From an uncultured Alphaproteobacteria bacterium (GTDB lineage: Bacteria > Pseudomonadota > Alphaproteobacteria > Rhizobiales > Beijerinckiaceae): a DNA stretch of 64,000 nt. Below the pieces are notes generated by a model. That model was given only the letters and a program-made list of their open reading frames with translations. It was not told the DNA's origin and searched no databases. Made by a program: the position numbers and the translations under genes. Location of the stretch: contig CALKHP010000015.1 of assembly GCA_937988775.1 (NCBI GenBank), positions 62,001 to 126,000 of the forward strand, in the 5' to 3' direction. Of the stretch, positions 32,193 to 41,160 are shown piece after piece. The first letter of the stretch is position 1. Each line of letters begins with the position of its first letter.

Positions 32193-33668
32193 ATGCTCGA
32201 CCGCAAAGTCAATTCGCTCGCCGCAAGGTTGAAGGACGCCTCGCTCCTCAAGGACCAGTGCTACGTCAATGGCGTGTGGGGCGGCGCCGGCGTCGAGGCG
32301 GTCCACAACCCCGCGACCGGTGAGTTGATCGGCAAGGTGCCGAGCTATGGCGCGGCCGAGTGCACGGACGCGGTCGAGAAGGCGCAGGTCGCCTTCAGGA
32401 GCTGGTCGAAGCTGCTCGCCAAGCAGCGTTCCGCCATCCTGCGCAAATGGTTCGACCTGATCCTCGCCAATGCCGAGGACCTCGCCGTCATCATGACCAG
32501 CGAGCAGGGCAAGCCGCTCGCCGAGGCGCGCGGCGAGGTCGCCTATGCCGCTTCCTTCGTCGAGTTCTACGCCGAGGAAGCCAAGCGCATCTATGGCGAG
32601 ACCGTGCCCTCGCCCTTCCCGAAATCGCGCATCATGGTGGTGCGCCAGCCGATCGGCGTCATCGGCGCCATCACGCCGTGGAACTTCCCGGCGGCGATGA
32701 TCACGCGCAAGGTATCGCCGGCGCTCGCCGCCGGCTGCACGGCGGTGATCAAGCCGGCGCCCGAGACGCCGCTGACCGCGCTGGCGCTCGCCGAACTCGC
32801 CCACCGCGCCGGCATTCCGGCCGGCGTGCTCAACATCATCACCGGCGATGCGCCGGCGATCGGCAAGGTTTTGTGCGAGCATCCGGCGGTGCGCTTCGTC
32901 GGCTTCACCGGCTCGACCGAGGTCGGCAAGATCCTGATGCGCCAGGCGGCGGCCGGCGTGAAGAAGATGGGGCTGGAACTCGGCGGCAACGCGCCGTTCA
33001 TCGTGTTCGACGATGCCGATCTCGATGCGGCGGTCGAGGGCGCCATCGGCTCGAAATACCGCAACATGGGCCAGACCTGCGTGTGCGCCAACCGCATCTA
33101 CGTGCAGGACGGCGTCTATGACGCGTTTATCGCCAAGCTCACCGAGAAGGTGAAGGCGATGAAGGTCGGCAACGGCCTCGAGGAGGGCGTCGTGCAGGGC
33201 CCGCTCATCACCATGGAGGCGGTCGACAAGGTCGAGCGCCACATCAAGGATGCGCTCGGCAAGGGTGCCAAGCTGGTGACCGGCGGCAAGCGCAGCGCGC
33301 TCGGCCACAGTTTCTTCGAGCCGACGGTGCTGGCAAACGTCACCTCCGACATGGTGGTGACCAGCGAGGAGACGTTCGGCCCGGTCGCGCCCGTGTATCG
33401 CTTCAAGACCGATGACGAGGTCATCGAACTCGCCAACGCCTCGCAATACGGGCTCGCCTCGTATTTCTACGCGCGCGATGTCGGCCGCATCTTCAAGGTC
33501 GCCGAGGCGCTCGAGTTCGGCATGGTCGGCATCAATGCCATCACGCTCGGCACCGAGGTCGCGCCGTTCGGCGGCGTCAAGGAGAGCGGGCTTGGCCGCG
33601 AGGGCTCGATCCACGGCATGGAGGAGTTCGTCGAGATCAAGTACATGCTGCTCGGCGGCCTGCACTGA
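32193..33668 (+). CDS. gabD: NAD(P)-dependent succinate-semialdehyde dehydrogenase (GabD family)
   Basis: Aldehyde dehydrogenase that oxidises succinate semialdehyde to succinate, 491 residues. The motifs are ITPWNFPAAMITRKVSPALAAG near 155 (cofactor binding), the catalytic Glu in LELGGNAPFIVF near 262, and the catalytic Cys in NMGQTCVCANRIYVQ near 296; QTCVCANR is a GabD feature. ATG 32193 (MLDRKV) has GGAGAT 6 nt upstream; a start at 32151 would add 14 residues that the family does not have. Its natural partner, a GABA transaminase, is not in the window. It converges on the SGNH hydrolase across a repeat-rich gap. Confidence 0.9.
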   Translation: MLDRKVNSLAARLKDASLLKDQCYVNGVWGGAGVEAVHNPATGELIGKVPSYGAAECTDAVEKAQVAFRSWSKLLAKQRSAILRKWFDLILANAEDLAVIMTSEQGKPLAEARGEVAYAASFVEFYAEEAKRIYGETVPSPFPKSRIMVVRQPIGVIGAITPWNFPAAMITRKVSPALAAGCTAVIKPAPETPLTALALAELAHRAGIPAGVLNIITGDAPAIGKVLCEHPAVRFVGFTGSTEVGKILMRQAAAGVKKMGLELGGNAPFIVFDDADLDAAVEGAIGSKYRNMGQTCVCANRIYVQDGVYDAFIAKLTEKVKAMKVGNGLEEGVVQGPLITMEAVDKVERHIKDALGKGAKLVTGGKRSALGHSFFEPTVLANVTSDMVVTSEETFGPVAPVYRFKTDDEVIELANASQYGLASYFYARDVGRIFKVAEALEFGMVGINAITLGTEVAPFGGVKESGLGREGSIHGMEEFVEIKYMLLGGLH

Positions 33669-33686
33669 GGCCGGGACGCAAGCGGC

Positions 33687-33968
33687 TCCTGGATTCCCGA
33701 TCGCGCTGACGCGCGTCGGGAATGACACTCACAACGGTGAGGCTTTCCGAAGCGGGATCGGCCGGTCAAGCCGGCCGATGACGGCTGACATGGTGGCGCA
33801 TAATCCTCCACCGTCATGGGCCGGTTCGTCCGGTCCATGACGACCAGAAGGGCTGAACGGGATCGGGGCCTCCGCCTTGTCATTGCCGCGCAGGCGGCAA
33901 TCCAGAAACCCGATGCGCAAGCAGGTTCTGGATTCCCGGCTGGCCTGACGGCCACCGGCAATGACATT
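33687..33968. repeat. Intergenic cluster of family A and B palindromes
   Basis: The 316-bp convergent gap between the aldehyde dehydrogenase and SGNH hydrolase genes has no gene. It holds a family B copy (GATTCCCGATCGCGCTGACG with CGTCGGGAATGACA at 33691-33726), a family A copy (ATCGGCCGGTCAAGCCGGCC near 33757-33776), an imperfect opposed family A copy (GTCATGGGCCGGTTCGTCCG near 33813-33832), and two divergent family B variants with GCCGCGCAGGCGGCAATCC near 33885-33903 and ATTCCCGGCTGGCC near 33931-33944. Confidence 0.7.
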
Positions 33969-33984
33969 GAAAAGTAAGCGTCCG

Positions 33985-34815
33985 CTATTGCGGCCTTGCG
34001 GCGTGTATCTGTCCGGCCAGTTCCTGGCGCGGCGCCTGGGCGGCCGAGGCGGCGACCTGTTCGCCGAGCAGCCGGCCGATGCAGGCATGCACGCCCTCGG
34101 TCATGTGCAGCCCGTCCTTTTCCGTCAGGCCGGCGGCGCCGGCGGCGTTGCCGGCCAGGCGCTGCATCAGGTCGAAGCGCTGGAACAGGCCGGCATTCTC
34201 CTGCTTCGCCACGCGCCCGATCATGCCTTCCATGGCGTCGTGGCTCGCGGCGCGCAGCACGCGCGGCGCATATTGCAGGTCGAGCAGGATCACCGGGATG
34301 CCGCGCGCGCGCATGTCATGCACGGCCTTGCGGATCGCGGGTTCGAGGCCGGCGATTTCGGTTTGCGAAAACCGGAACAGGTCGTTGACGCCAAGCTGCC
34401 AGACCACGAGATCGGGCTTGAGCGCGTAGATGTCGCTGTCGAAGCGCCGCAGCATCTCGGGCACGGCTTCGCCGCCGACGCCCTTGTTGACGACCTCGAC
34501 CGCCTTGCTGCCCCAGCGCCGCTGCAAGGTGCGCGCCGCCGCCGCCGGATAGGTGCGCGAGCGATCGTCCGGGTTCGGTCCGGCGGTCGAGGACGAGCCC
34601 AGCACCACGATGCGCAGCCGTTGCCCGGCCGCGACCCGGGCCGCGAGGCCGGGGAGGGCGATGCCGAGACTGGCGCCGCTGAGATCGGCATGCGGCTGAA
34701 GGTTGCGGCATGGGTGGTCGTCGCGCGCGGTTTCGCCTGCCGCCGGCAGGGCGAGCAACAGCGCCGCCCCGACGAGAGCCGCGCGGGAAAGCGCTTTGAG
34801 AGGAAGCAAGACCAA
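33985..34815 (-). CDS. SGNH/GDSL-type hydrolase, secreted
   Basis: Extracytoplasmic esterase/lipase-like hydrolase, about 276 residues. The SGNH blocks are IVVLGSSSTAGPNP (nucleophile Ser), the block III segment QLGVNDLF with its Gly and Asn, and the C-terminal block DGLHMTEG with the Asp and His. A signal-like hydrophobic segment, ALVGAALLLALPAAG, precedes. The start is uncertain: TTG 34815 gives a signal peptide directly, while ATG 34911 adds a polar 32-residue leader and would overlap the start codon of rpiA on the other strand. The substrate (acyl esters or cell-wall acetyl groups) is unknown. Confidence 0.75.
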   Translation of the reverse strand: MVLLPLKALSRAALVGAALLLALPAAGETARDDHPCRNLQPHADLSGASLGIALPGLAARVAAGQRLRIVVLGSSSTAGPNPDDRSRTYPAAAARTLQRRWGSKAVEVVNKGVGGEAVPEMLRRFDSDIYALKPDLVVWQLGVNDLFRFSQTEIAGLEPAIRKAVHDMRARGIPVILLDLQYAPRVLRAASHDAMEGMIGRVAKQENAGLFQRFDLMQRLAGNAAGAAGLTEKDGLHMTEGVHACIGRLLGEQVAASAAQAPRQELAGQIHAARPQ

Positions 34816-34909
34816 TAACGCCCCGATAGTTCTCTTATTCTCGTTGGCATTATTTGTGGGTACGGCTTGGCTCTGGTCAAGCGAAACATCTTGCTCTAGA
34901 TGCGGGCGC

Positions 34910-35614
34910 ATGAGCCATGACGCCCGCAAACGCGCCGCCGCCGCCGCCGCGCTGACCCTGGTCGAGCCCGGCATGCGGCTTGGCCTCGGCACCGGATCGA
35001 CCGCCCGCCACTTCGTCGATTTGCTCGCGGCCAGGGTCGCGGCCGGCCTTGCGGTGATTTGCGTGCCGACCTCGGAGGCGACGCGCGCCCAGGCCGAGGC
35101 CGGCGGCATTACGCTCACCACGCTCGACGAGACGCCGGAACTCGACCTGACCGTCGATGGCGCCGATGAGCTGGACGACGAACTGCGCCTGATCAAGGGC
35201 GGCGGCGGCGCCTTGCTGCGCGAGAAGATCGTCGCGGCGGCCTCCAGGCGCATGGTGGTGATCGCCGACGATTCCAAGCTGGTCGATTGCCTGGGGCGTT
35301 TTCCGCTGCCGGTCGAGGTCAATCCTTTCGGTTATCGCGCGACGCTGCACGCGCTGAAACAGACGTTGGCCGGGCAGGGATTCGACGGCGTCGCGCTCAC
35401 CCGGCGCCAAAAGCCCGATGGCGCGGCCTTCGTCACCGATGGCGGCCACTGGATCGTCGATTGCGCCTTGCAGCGCATCGCGGCGCCCGAAGCGCTGTCG
35501 CGCGCGCTGCTGCAAATTCCGGGAGTGGTCGAGCACGGCCTGTTCCTCGGCCTGTGCCGAAAGGCCTATGTTGCGACGGAGACGGGGCTTGCCGAGATTG
35601 GCCCGAATGCGTAA
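34910..35614 (+). CDS. rpiA: Ribose-5-phosphate isomerase A
   Basis: Interconverts ribose-5-phosphate and ribulose-5-phosphate in the pentose phosphate pathway, 234 residues. Signature residues are GLGTGSTARHF near 25, DGADE near 82 (with the catalytic Asp), and IKGGGGALLREK near 94, where the Lys binds phosphate and the Glu is the base. ATG 34910 is right at the MSHDARK start. It is followed by a DUF2059 gene and gor, an order seen in many Rhizobiales, which links pentose phosphate NADPH supply to glutathione reduction. It is divergent from the SGNH hydrolase. Confidence 0.95.
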   Translation: MSHDARKRAAAAAALTLVEPGMRLGLGTGSTARHFVDLLAARVAAGLAVICVPTSEATRAQAEAGGITLTTLDETPELDLTVDGADELDDELRLIKGGGGALLREKIVAAASRRMVVIADDSKLVDCLGRFPLPVEVNPFGYRATLHALKQTLAGQGFDGVALTRRQKPDGAAFVTDGGHWIVDCALQRIAAPEALSRALLQIPGVVEHGLFLGLCRKAYVATETGLAEIGPNA

Positions 35615-35767
35615 GCGTCGCCTCCCGGAGTATGCTGCGACATGGTGGCGAGGGTTCTGGCTGCCCGGCATGCGCTAATTTATCTGGCATCGATCACGTC
35701 ATCTGCCTTTTGATATCTCGCCGAAGGGCAGCGTGATCTGGCGGTCAAGTCGAAGGAGTCCTTGTCA

Positions 35768-36307
35768 ATGATGGCGTATCGCTCGCCTTTCGCCGGCCTT
35801 GTCCTGGCGTTATCCGTCCTGGCCGCGCCGGTTGCGTGGGCACAGACGCCCGCGCCCGCGCCTGCCCAGGCGCCGGCCGCGGCACCCGCGACCGAATCGC
35901 AGCTCGCCGCCGCGCGCGACCTGATCACCTCGTCGGGCGCGCAGCGCACCTTCGACAGCGTGCTGCCCTCGGTCATCGGCCAGGTGCGCCAGACCTTCAG
36001 CCGCCAGCATCCCGACATGATCAAGGATATCGAGGCCTCGCTCGCCGTCATCGAGCCCGAGGTCGAGGCCAAGCGCGCCGATATCCTCGATGTCGCGGCC
36101 AAGGTCTATGCGGCGCGGCTGAGCGAACAGGAGCTCAAGGATTCGGCCGCGTTCTTCAAGAGCCCGACCGGCCAGAAATACGTGCAGGCGCAGCCGGCGA
36201 TCTTCGACGATCTGTTCAGCGAAGTGCGCAACTGGATGGGGCAGGTCAGCGATTTCGCCGTGTCGCGCCTGCGCACCGAGATGAAGAAGCGCGGCCACGA
36301 CATCTGA
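35768..36307 (+). CDS. DUF2059 domain protein, secreted
   Basis: Exported 179-residue protein. After a signal peptide ending near VAWAQ there is an Ala/Pro-rich linker (TPAPAPAQAPAAAPAT) and a DUF2059 domain with LAAARDLITSSGAQRTFDSVLP and the C-terminal LSEQELKDSAAFFKSPTGQKYVQAQP, the part that defines the family. ATG 35768 has AAGGAG 10 nt before it; TTG 35762 and ATG 35771 are alternatives. Function unknown. It lies between rpiA and gor, an arrangement that is kept in related genomes, which may point to a role in redox or envelope stress. Confidence 0.88.
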   Translation: MMAYRSPFAGLVLALSVLAAPVAWAQTPAPAPAQAPAAAPATESQLAAARDLITSSGAQRTFDSVLPSVIGQVRQTFSRQHPDMIKDIEASLAVIEPEVEAKRADILDVAAKVYAARLSEQELKDSAAFFKSPTGQKYVQAQPAIFDDLFSEVRNWMGQVSDFAVSRLRTEMKKRGHDI

Positions 36308-36374
36308 GGGACCGCTCCGGAGCCTTGGCACCGAGTGGCCGACCGCCCGGTTGAGGGGTGTCGTTTTCCTCAGT

Positions 36375-36444
36375 CCTCATCCTGAGCTTGTCGAAGGATG
36401 GTCCCGAGCGCACTGGACCATCCTTCGACAAGCTCAGGATGAGG
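36375..36444. repeat. Perfect 30-bp inverted repeat hairpin (family D)
   Basis: The arms 36375-36404 and 36415-36444 are exact complements over 30 bp (core CTGAGCTTGTCGAAGGATGG) with a 10-nt loop. It stands in the 311-bp gap 36308-36618 between DUF2059 and gor, which has no gene. The rest of the gap includes a further CCTCGAAAAACGAAATTTCGAG region with a palindromic CGAAATTTCG. A weaker copy is at 43832-43907. Confidence 0.8.
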
Positions 36445-36618
36445 GAGAGTCCTCGAAAAACGAAATTTCGAGTGGGGTTCTCGGGATGAGGGCTGCGAGA
36501 GACTCTCAAACAGCCTCCAGGGGCGGAGCGTGCGGCAGCGCATGACGATCGGCCGCTTGCATGCCTAACTATGCTGCGCAACGTCGGCGCGGGCCAGACG
36601 CATCGAGGGTGAGGGATC

Positions 36619-38019
36619 ATGAGCGATTTCGATGTCGATCTCTTCGTGATCGGGGGCGGTTCCGGCGGCGTGCGTGCCGCCCGGATCGCGGCCGGGCACG
36701 GCGCCAGGGTGATGCTGGCGGAAGAGTTCCGCATGGGCGGCACCTGCGTCGTCCGTGGCTGTATCCCGAAGAAGCTGCTCGTCTACGCGGCGCGCTTCCA
36801 GGATGCGTTCGAGGATGCGGCCGGTTTCGGCTGGAGCGTGCCGGCGCCGCAATTCGACTGGCCGGCGCTGATCGCCGCCAAGGATCGCGAGATCGCCCGG
36901 CTCGAGGGGCTCTACACCACGGGCCAGGTCAATGCCGGCGTCACGGTGGTGAAGTCGCGCGCCGTGTTCGAGGATGCCCACACGCTGCGGCTTGTCTCGG
37001 ACGGAAGCCGCATCCGTGCGCGCCATGTCCTGATCGCCACCGGCGGGCGGCCCGACATGCCGGCGATCCCCGGTATCGAGCGCGCCATCAGTTCCAACGA
37101 GGCGCTTGACCTGAAGCACCTGCCGAAGCGCATCCTGATTGCCGGCGCGGGCTATATCGCGCTCGAATTCGCCGGTATCTTCGCCGGGCTCGGCAGCGAG
37201 GTCACGGTGATTTATCGCGGCGACAAGGTGCTGCGCGGCTTCGACGAGGATCTGCGCGACGCCTTGACCGAGGCCTATCGCCGGCGCGGCATCAAGTTCA
37301 TCTTCAACGATGTCGTCGAGCGCCTTGAAGCGGCGCCCGATGCCGATGCAGGCGTGGTCGCGGTGACGCTCGGCGGCGAGCGCCTTGCGGTCGATCAGGT
37401 GATGTTCGCCATCGGCCGCTCGCCCAATACGGCCGGGCTCGGGCTGGAGGCGGCCGGCGTGGTCACGGGCAAACGCGGCGCCGTCAAGGTCGATGCGCGC
37501 TCGCAGTCGAGCGTGCCGCATATCTATGCCGTCGGCGATGTCACCGATCGCGTCAACCTGACGCCGGTGGCGATCCGTGAGGGCCATGCCTTCGCCGACA
37601 GCGTGTTCGGCGGCAAGCCGTGGCAGGTCGAGCATGCCGATATCGCCACCGCCGTGTTCTCGACGCCGGAGATCGGCACGGTCGGGCTGAGCGAGGAGCA
37701 GGCGCGGGCGCGTTACCGGGTCGTCGATATCTACAAGACCGATTTCCGGCCGCTGAAGGCGACGCTGTCGGGCAGCCAGGACCGCATGCTGATGAAGCTG
37801 GTCGTCGATGGCGAGAGCGACCGGGTGCTCGGCGTGCATATCCTCGGCGAGGACGCCGGCGAGATGGCACAGTTGCTCGGCATCGCCGTCAAGGCCCGGC
37901 TGACCAAGGCGCAATTCGACGAGACGATGGCGGTGCATCCGACGGCGGCGGAGGAACTCGTCACCATGCGCAGCCGTACCGCGCGTTACCAGCGCACCGA
38001 GCCCGTTGCCGCTATTTGA
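36619..38019 (+). CDS. gor: Glutathione-disulfide reductase
   Basis: FAD-dependent enzyme that reduces glutathione disulfide with NADPH, 466 residues. The FAD motif GGGSGGVRAARIAAGHG is at 12-28, the redox Cys pair is GGTCVVRGCIPKKLL (Cys43, Cys48), the NAD(P) motif GAGYIALEFAGIFAGLG is near 174-190, and the C-terminal VHPTAAEEL contains the catalytic His-Glu. ATG 36619 has GAGGG upstream. It probably continues the rpiA-DUF2059 unit, although a 311-bp repeat-containing gap separates it. Its stop overlaps the MFS stop on the opposite strand by 8 bp. Confidence 0.95.
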   Translation: MSDFDVDLFVIGGGSGGVRAARIAAGHGARVMLAEEFRMGGTCVVRGCIPKKLLVYAARFQDAFEDAAGFGWSVPAPQFDWPALIAAKDREIARLEGLYTTGQVNAGVTVVKSRAVFEDAHTLRLVSDGSRIRARHVLIATGGRPDMPAIPGIERAISSNEALDLKHLPKRILIAGAGYIALEFAGIFAGLGSEVTVIYRGDKVLRGFDEDLRDALTEAYRRRGIKFIFNDVVERLEAAPDADAGVVAVTLGGERLAVDQVMFAIGRSPNTAGLGLEAAGVVTGKRGAVKVDARSQSSVPHIYAVGDVTDRVNLTPVAIREGHAFADSVFGGKPWQVEHADIATAVFSTPEIGTVGLSEEQARARYRVVDIYKTDFRPLKATLSGSQDRMLMKLVVDGESDRVLGVHILGEDAGEMAQLLGIAVKARLTKAQFDETMAVHPTAAEELVTMRSRTARYQRTEPVAAI

Positions 38020-39214
38020 TGTTCTGCGGATTTGACGGGCTCGCCGGAACCGGCGGCTCGGCGAGCTGGTCCGGCGGTTCGCGCAGCCGCACGCGCCAGC
38101 CGACATAGGCGATCAGCACGACATGGCACAGCGCGTTGACCGCGAACAGCATGCGGTCGCCGAGCATGTCCATCAGCCATGAGGTCACGAACGGGCCGAT
38201 GATGCCGCCGATGCAATAGAGCAGCAGCAGCGTGCTCGAGACGACCACGACCATCTCCGGTCCGGCGCGGTCGTTGGTGTGCGCCGCGAGCAGCGAATAC
38301 AGGATCGAGATCGAGCCGCCGATCCCGTAGCCCAGCACATAGAGCAGCGTCAGCGAGGGCGCGCGGAACAGGAACAGCAGCAGCTCGACGATGCAGGCGA
38401 CCAGCGAGACGCCGATGATCACCCAGCGCCGGTCGACCATGTCCGAGAGCCGGCCGATCGGGTAGGGCGCCGTCGCCGAGCCGATGATCACGGCGGTCAT
38501 GAAATTCGCCACCGTGCCGGGGCCAAGCTGCATGCGCTCGATCACCGCCGGCACCACGGTCCAGAACGTGCCGTTCGACAGGCCGACGAGCAGCACGCCG
38601 ATCACGCCCATCGGCGCCAGCCGATAGAGGCCGAGCACGTCGACCTTGCCCTTGGCCGGCGGTGCCGGCGGCTCGGCGCGGGCCATCGCCATCGGCACCA
38701 GCGACAGCACGAAGAAGATCGCCGAAAGCGAGAAAAGCACGAAGGAACGCGGATCGAAAACGCGGAGAATCTGCTGTCCGATCGTCGAGCCGGAGAATTG
38801 CAGCATGTTGTAGAGGGCGAGCGCCTGGCCACGGTTCTTGTTGTGGGCGCGCGCGTTCACCCAGCTTTCCATGGTGTTGTACAGGCCGGCAATGGCAAAC
38901 CCCATCACGCAGCGCAACCCCGCCCAGACATTGCTGTCGACCGCCAGCGCAAAGCCGAGAACCGACACGGTGGCGAGCGCCGCGCAGGCCGCGAAGGCGC
39001 GGATATAGCCGATGCGCCCGATCAGCGGCGGGATCGTCCAGCACCCGGCCAGCATGCCGATGAAATAGGTCGAGCCGATGAAGCCGATCTCGGGCCGCGA
39101 AAAGCCCTCGATCGCCGCGCGCAGCGGCACCAGCGTCGAGACCAGTCCGTTGCCGGCGGTCTGGATGAACAGTGCGGCAAGCACCGGCGCGATGGCGAGA
39201 TAGACGGCGGGCAT
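38012..39214 (-). CDS. MFS transporter (YcaD-like)
   Basis: Twelve-helix major facilitator protein, 400 residues, inner membrane. The N-half (1-190) includes PVLAALFIQTAGNGLVSTLVPLR and the region with GCWTIPPLIGRIGYIRAFAACA (motif A-like). The C-half (210-390) includes PIGRLSDMVDRRW. The arrangement with SSTLLLLYCIGGIIGP is like the YcaD group; substrate unknown. ATG 39214 (MPAVYL) is chosen since the longer frame adds charged residues not seen in the family. It converges with gor, overlapping by 8 bp. Confidence 0.87.
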   Translation of the reverse strand: MPAVYLAIAPVLAALFIQTAGNGLVSTLVPLRAAIEGFSRPEIGFIGSTYFIGMLAGCWTIPPLIGRIGYIRAFAACAALATVSVLGFALAVDSNVWAGLRCVMGFAIAGLYNTMESWVNARAHNKNRGQALALYNMLQFSGSTIGQQILRVFDPRSFVLFSLSAIFFVLSLVPMAMARAEPPAPPAKGKVDVLGLYRLAPMGVIGVLLVGLSNGTFWTVVPAVIERMQLGPGTVANFMTAVIIGSATAPYPIGRLSDMVDRRWVIIGVSLVACIVELLLFLFRAPSLTLLYVLGYGIGGSISILYSLLAAHTNDRAGPEMVVVVSSTLLLLYCIGGIIGPFVTSWLMDMLGDRMLFAVNALCHVVLIAYVGWRVRLREPPDQLAEPPVPASPSNPQNIK

Positions 39215-39347
39215 GGCCTTGGCTTCAGTCGTCCCGTCAAAAGACGCGGCGAAGACGAATCTCGTCGGCCGCATGGCGTAAAGTGCACGTCATGCCTGTT
39301 GAATACAAACGCTACTGCCTGATCCTATTGATAAATCGCGTGCGGGC

Positions 39348-41156
39348 TCATGCTTTCGCGACGCCGCGCCGGAAGAAGGAGCGCCTGTCATGCTCGAGCA
39401 GGCCGCTGGATTGCCGCAGCCGCAGCAGGTCCTTGCGCGCGACGAGGCCGACCAGCTTGCCGCTCTGGGGATCGACGATGGGAATGCGGCCGACATCGCA
39501 GGCGATCATCACGTCGGTGACGCGCCCGACCATGTCCTCGGGGTAGGCGACGGGAAGCGAGGCATCGGAGGCGATGTCATACAGGGTCTGGCCGGGATGA
39601 TCGGCCTCCTCGCGCCAGCGCAGCGCCTCGGCGCGCGAGACCATGCCGACGAGCCGGCCGTCCTTTTCCGTCACCGGGTAGGAGCGGTGCTTGTTGCCGC
39701 CGGCGGCGAAAAACGCAACCGCTTCATCGACCGGCATGTCCGCCGGCAAGGTGTCGACGGCCTTGACCATGATATCGGCGGCGCGCGTCAGCTCGAACGG
39801 GTCGATGCCGTATTCGCGCGTGATGTGCTGGCCGCGCCGGGCGATCTTCTCGGTCAGGATCGAGCGGCGCAGCAGCAGCACGGTGAGGGCATAGGCCGCC
39901 GTCGAGGCGGCGAGCAGCGCCGGCAGCATGCTCATGTCGCCGGTCAGTTCCACCGCGAACAGCGCGCCGGTCAGGGGTGCGCGCATGGTGCCGCCCATCA
40001 TGCCGGCCATGCCGACCAACGCCCAGAATCCGGGCGCGCCGGGCAGGGCGAGCCCGACGAGCCAGCCGAGCGCGCCGCCGAGAATCAGCAGCGGCGCGAG
40101 CACGCCGCCCGATGTGCCCGAGGACAGCGCGATCAGCCAGATGACCGCCTTCACCAGCAGGATGACGAGCACCGCCTTGGCCACCAGATGGCCGTTGAGC
40201 AGATCGGCGATGACATCGTAGCCGACACCGAGTGCGCGCGGCTCGACCAGGCCGCCGAGGCCGACGGCGAAGCCGCCGATCACCGGCCACCACATCCAGT
40301 GAAGCGGCAGCCTCTCGAACGTGTCCTCGATCTTGTAGAGCAGCAAGGTCAGCAGGCCCGATTGCAGGCCGGAGACGACGCCCATGCCGGCGCAGAGCAA
40401 CAGCCCCCACCATGGCATCGTCATCTGGAAGGTCGTCGGGAACAACGGTCCCGTGCCGAACATCATCGGCCGCCACATGAACGAAACCGTCGTCGCCACC
40501 ACGACCGGGATGAAGCTGCGCGGTTTCCATTCGAACAGCAGCAACTCCACGGCCAGCAGCACGGCGGCGAGTGGCGTGCCGAATATCGCCACCATGCCGG
40601 CGGCGGCGCCGGCCACCAGCAAGGTCTTGCGCTCGGCGGCGCTGAGCCGGAAAAACTGCGCGAACAGCGATCCGATCGCGCCGCCAGTCATGATGATCGG
40701 ACCTTCGGCGCCGAACGGGCCGCCGGTGCCGATGGAGATGGCGGACGAAATCGGCTTGAGGATCGCGACCTTCGGCGACATGCGGCTGCCGCCGCTGAGG
40801 ATCGCCTCGATGGCTTCGGGAATGCCGTGGCCGCGCAGTTTTTCGGACCCGTAACGCGCCATCAGGCCGACGATGAGGCCGCCGATCATCGGCGCCAGGA
40901 CGATCCAGGGCGTATGGGCGATGTCACCCATATTGGCCTGTTCGACGCTGACGCGCTGGAACCAGACGAGATTCGTCGTCAGCCGGATCAGGTCGATCAG
41001 GACCCAGGCCGCGAAGGCGCCGGCCGTGCCGACGACGACGGCCATGGCGATCAGTTTCAAGACGCGCTGGTCGGCGGTGAAATCTGCTAGCCTGGTCCTG
41101 GGCGGCGCTGTGGTGAAACCTGCGGCGTTTCGAGTATTGGAGGGCGACCCGTCCAT
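39348..41156 (-). CDS. CLC-type chloride channel/antiporter with CBS domains
   Basis: ClC family protein, 602 residues: a membrane domain (about 25-440) with the selectivity motifs GHGIPEAIEAIL, GGPFGAEGP (the gating Glu) and SGTSGGVLAPLLILGGALG, and a C-terminal CBS pair (about 465-590; ADIMVKAVDTLP and VTDVMIACDVGRIPIVD). The family moves chloride or exchanges Cl-/H+. ATG 41156 is chosen at MDGSPS. A CAAGGATTACCC directly before the ATG provides the ribosome site, and four more such motifs lie upstream in a 12-bp tandem array. Divergent from the MarR gene. Confidence 0.9.
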   Translation of the reverse strand: MDGSPSNTRNAAGFTTAPPRTRLADFTADQRVLKLIAMAVVVGTAGAFAAWVLIDLIRLTTNLVWFQRVSVEQANMGDIAHTPWIVLAPMIGGLIVGLMARYGSEKLRGHGIPEAIEAILSGGSRMSPKVAILKPISSAISIGTGGPFGAEGPIIMTGGAIGSLFAQFFRLSAAERKTLLVAGAAAGMVAIFGTPLAAVLLAVELLLFEWKPRSFIPVVVATTVSFMWRPMMFGTGPLFPTTFQMTMPWWGLLLCAGMGVVSGLQSGLLTLLLYKIEDTFERLPLHWMWWPVIGGFAVGLGGLVEPRALGVGYDVIADLLNGHLVAKAVLVILLVKAVIWLIALSSGTSGGVLAPLLILGGALGWLVGLALPGAPGFWALVGMAGMMGGTMRAPLTGALFAVELTGDMSMLPALLAASTAAYALTVLLLRRSILTEKIARRGQHITREYGIDPFELTRAADIMVKAVDTLPADMPVDEAVAFFAAGGNKHRSYPVTEKDGRLVGMVSRAEALRWREEADHPGQTLYDIASDASLPVAYPEDMVGRVTDVMIACDVGRIPIVDPQSGKLVGLVARKDLLRLRQSSGLLEHDRRSFFRRGVAKA

Positions 41157-41160
41157 GGGT

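Noticed and set aside
39390..41090. 566-residue open frame opposite the CLC gene
   Set aside because: Same reason: Asp/Glu/His-rich mirror of a membrane protein, with no domain.
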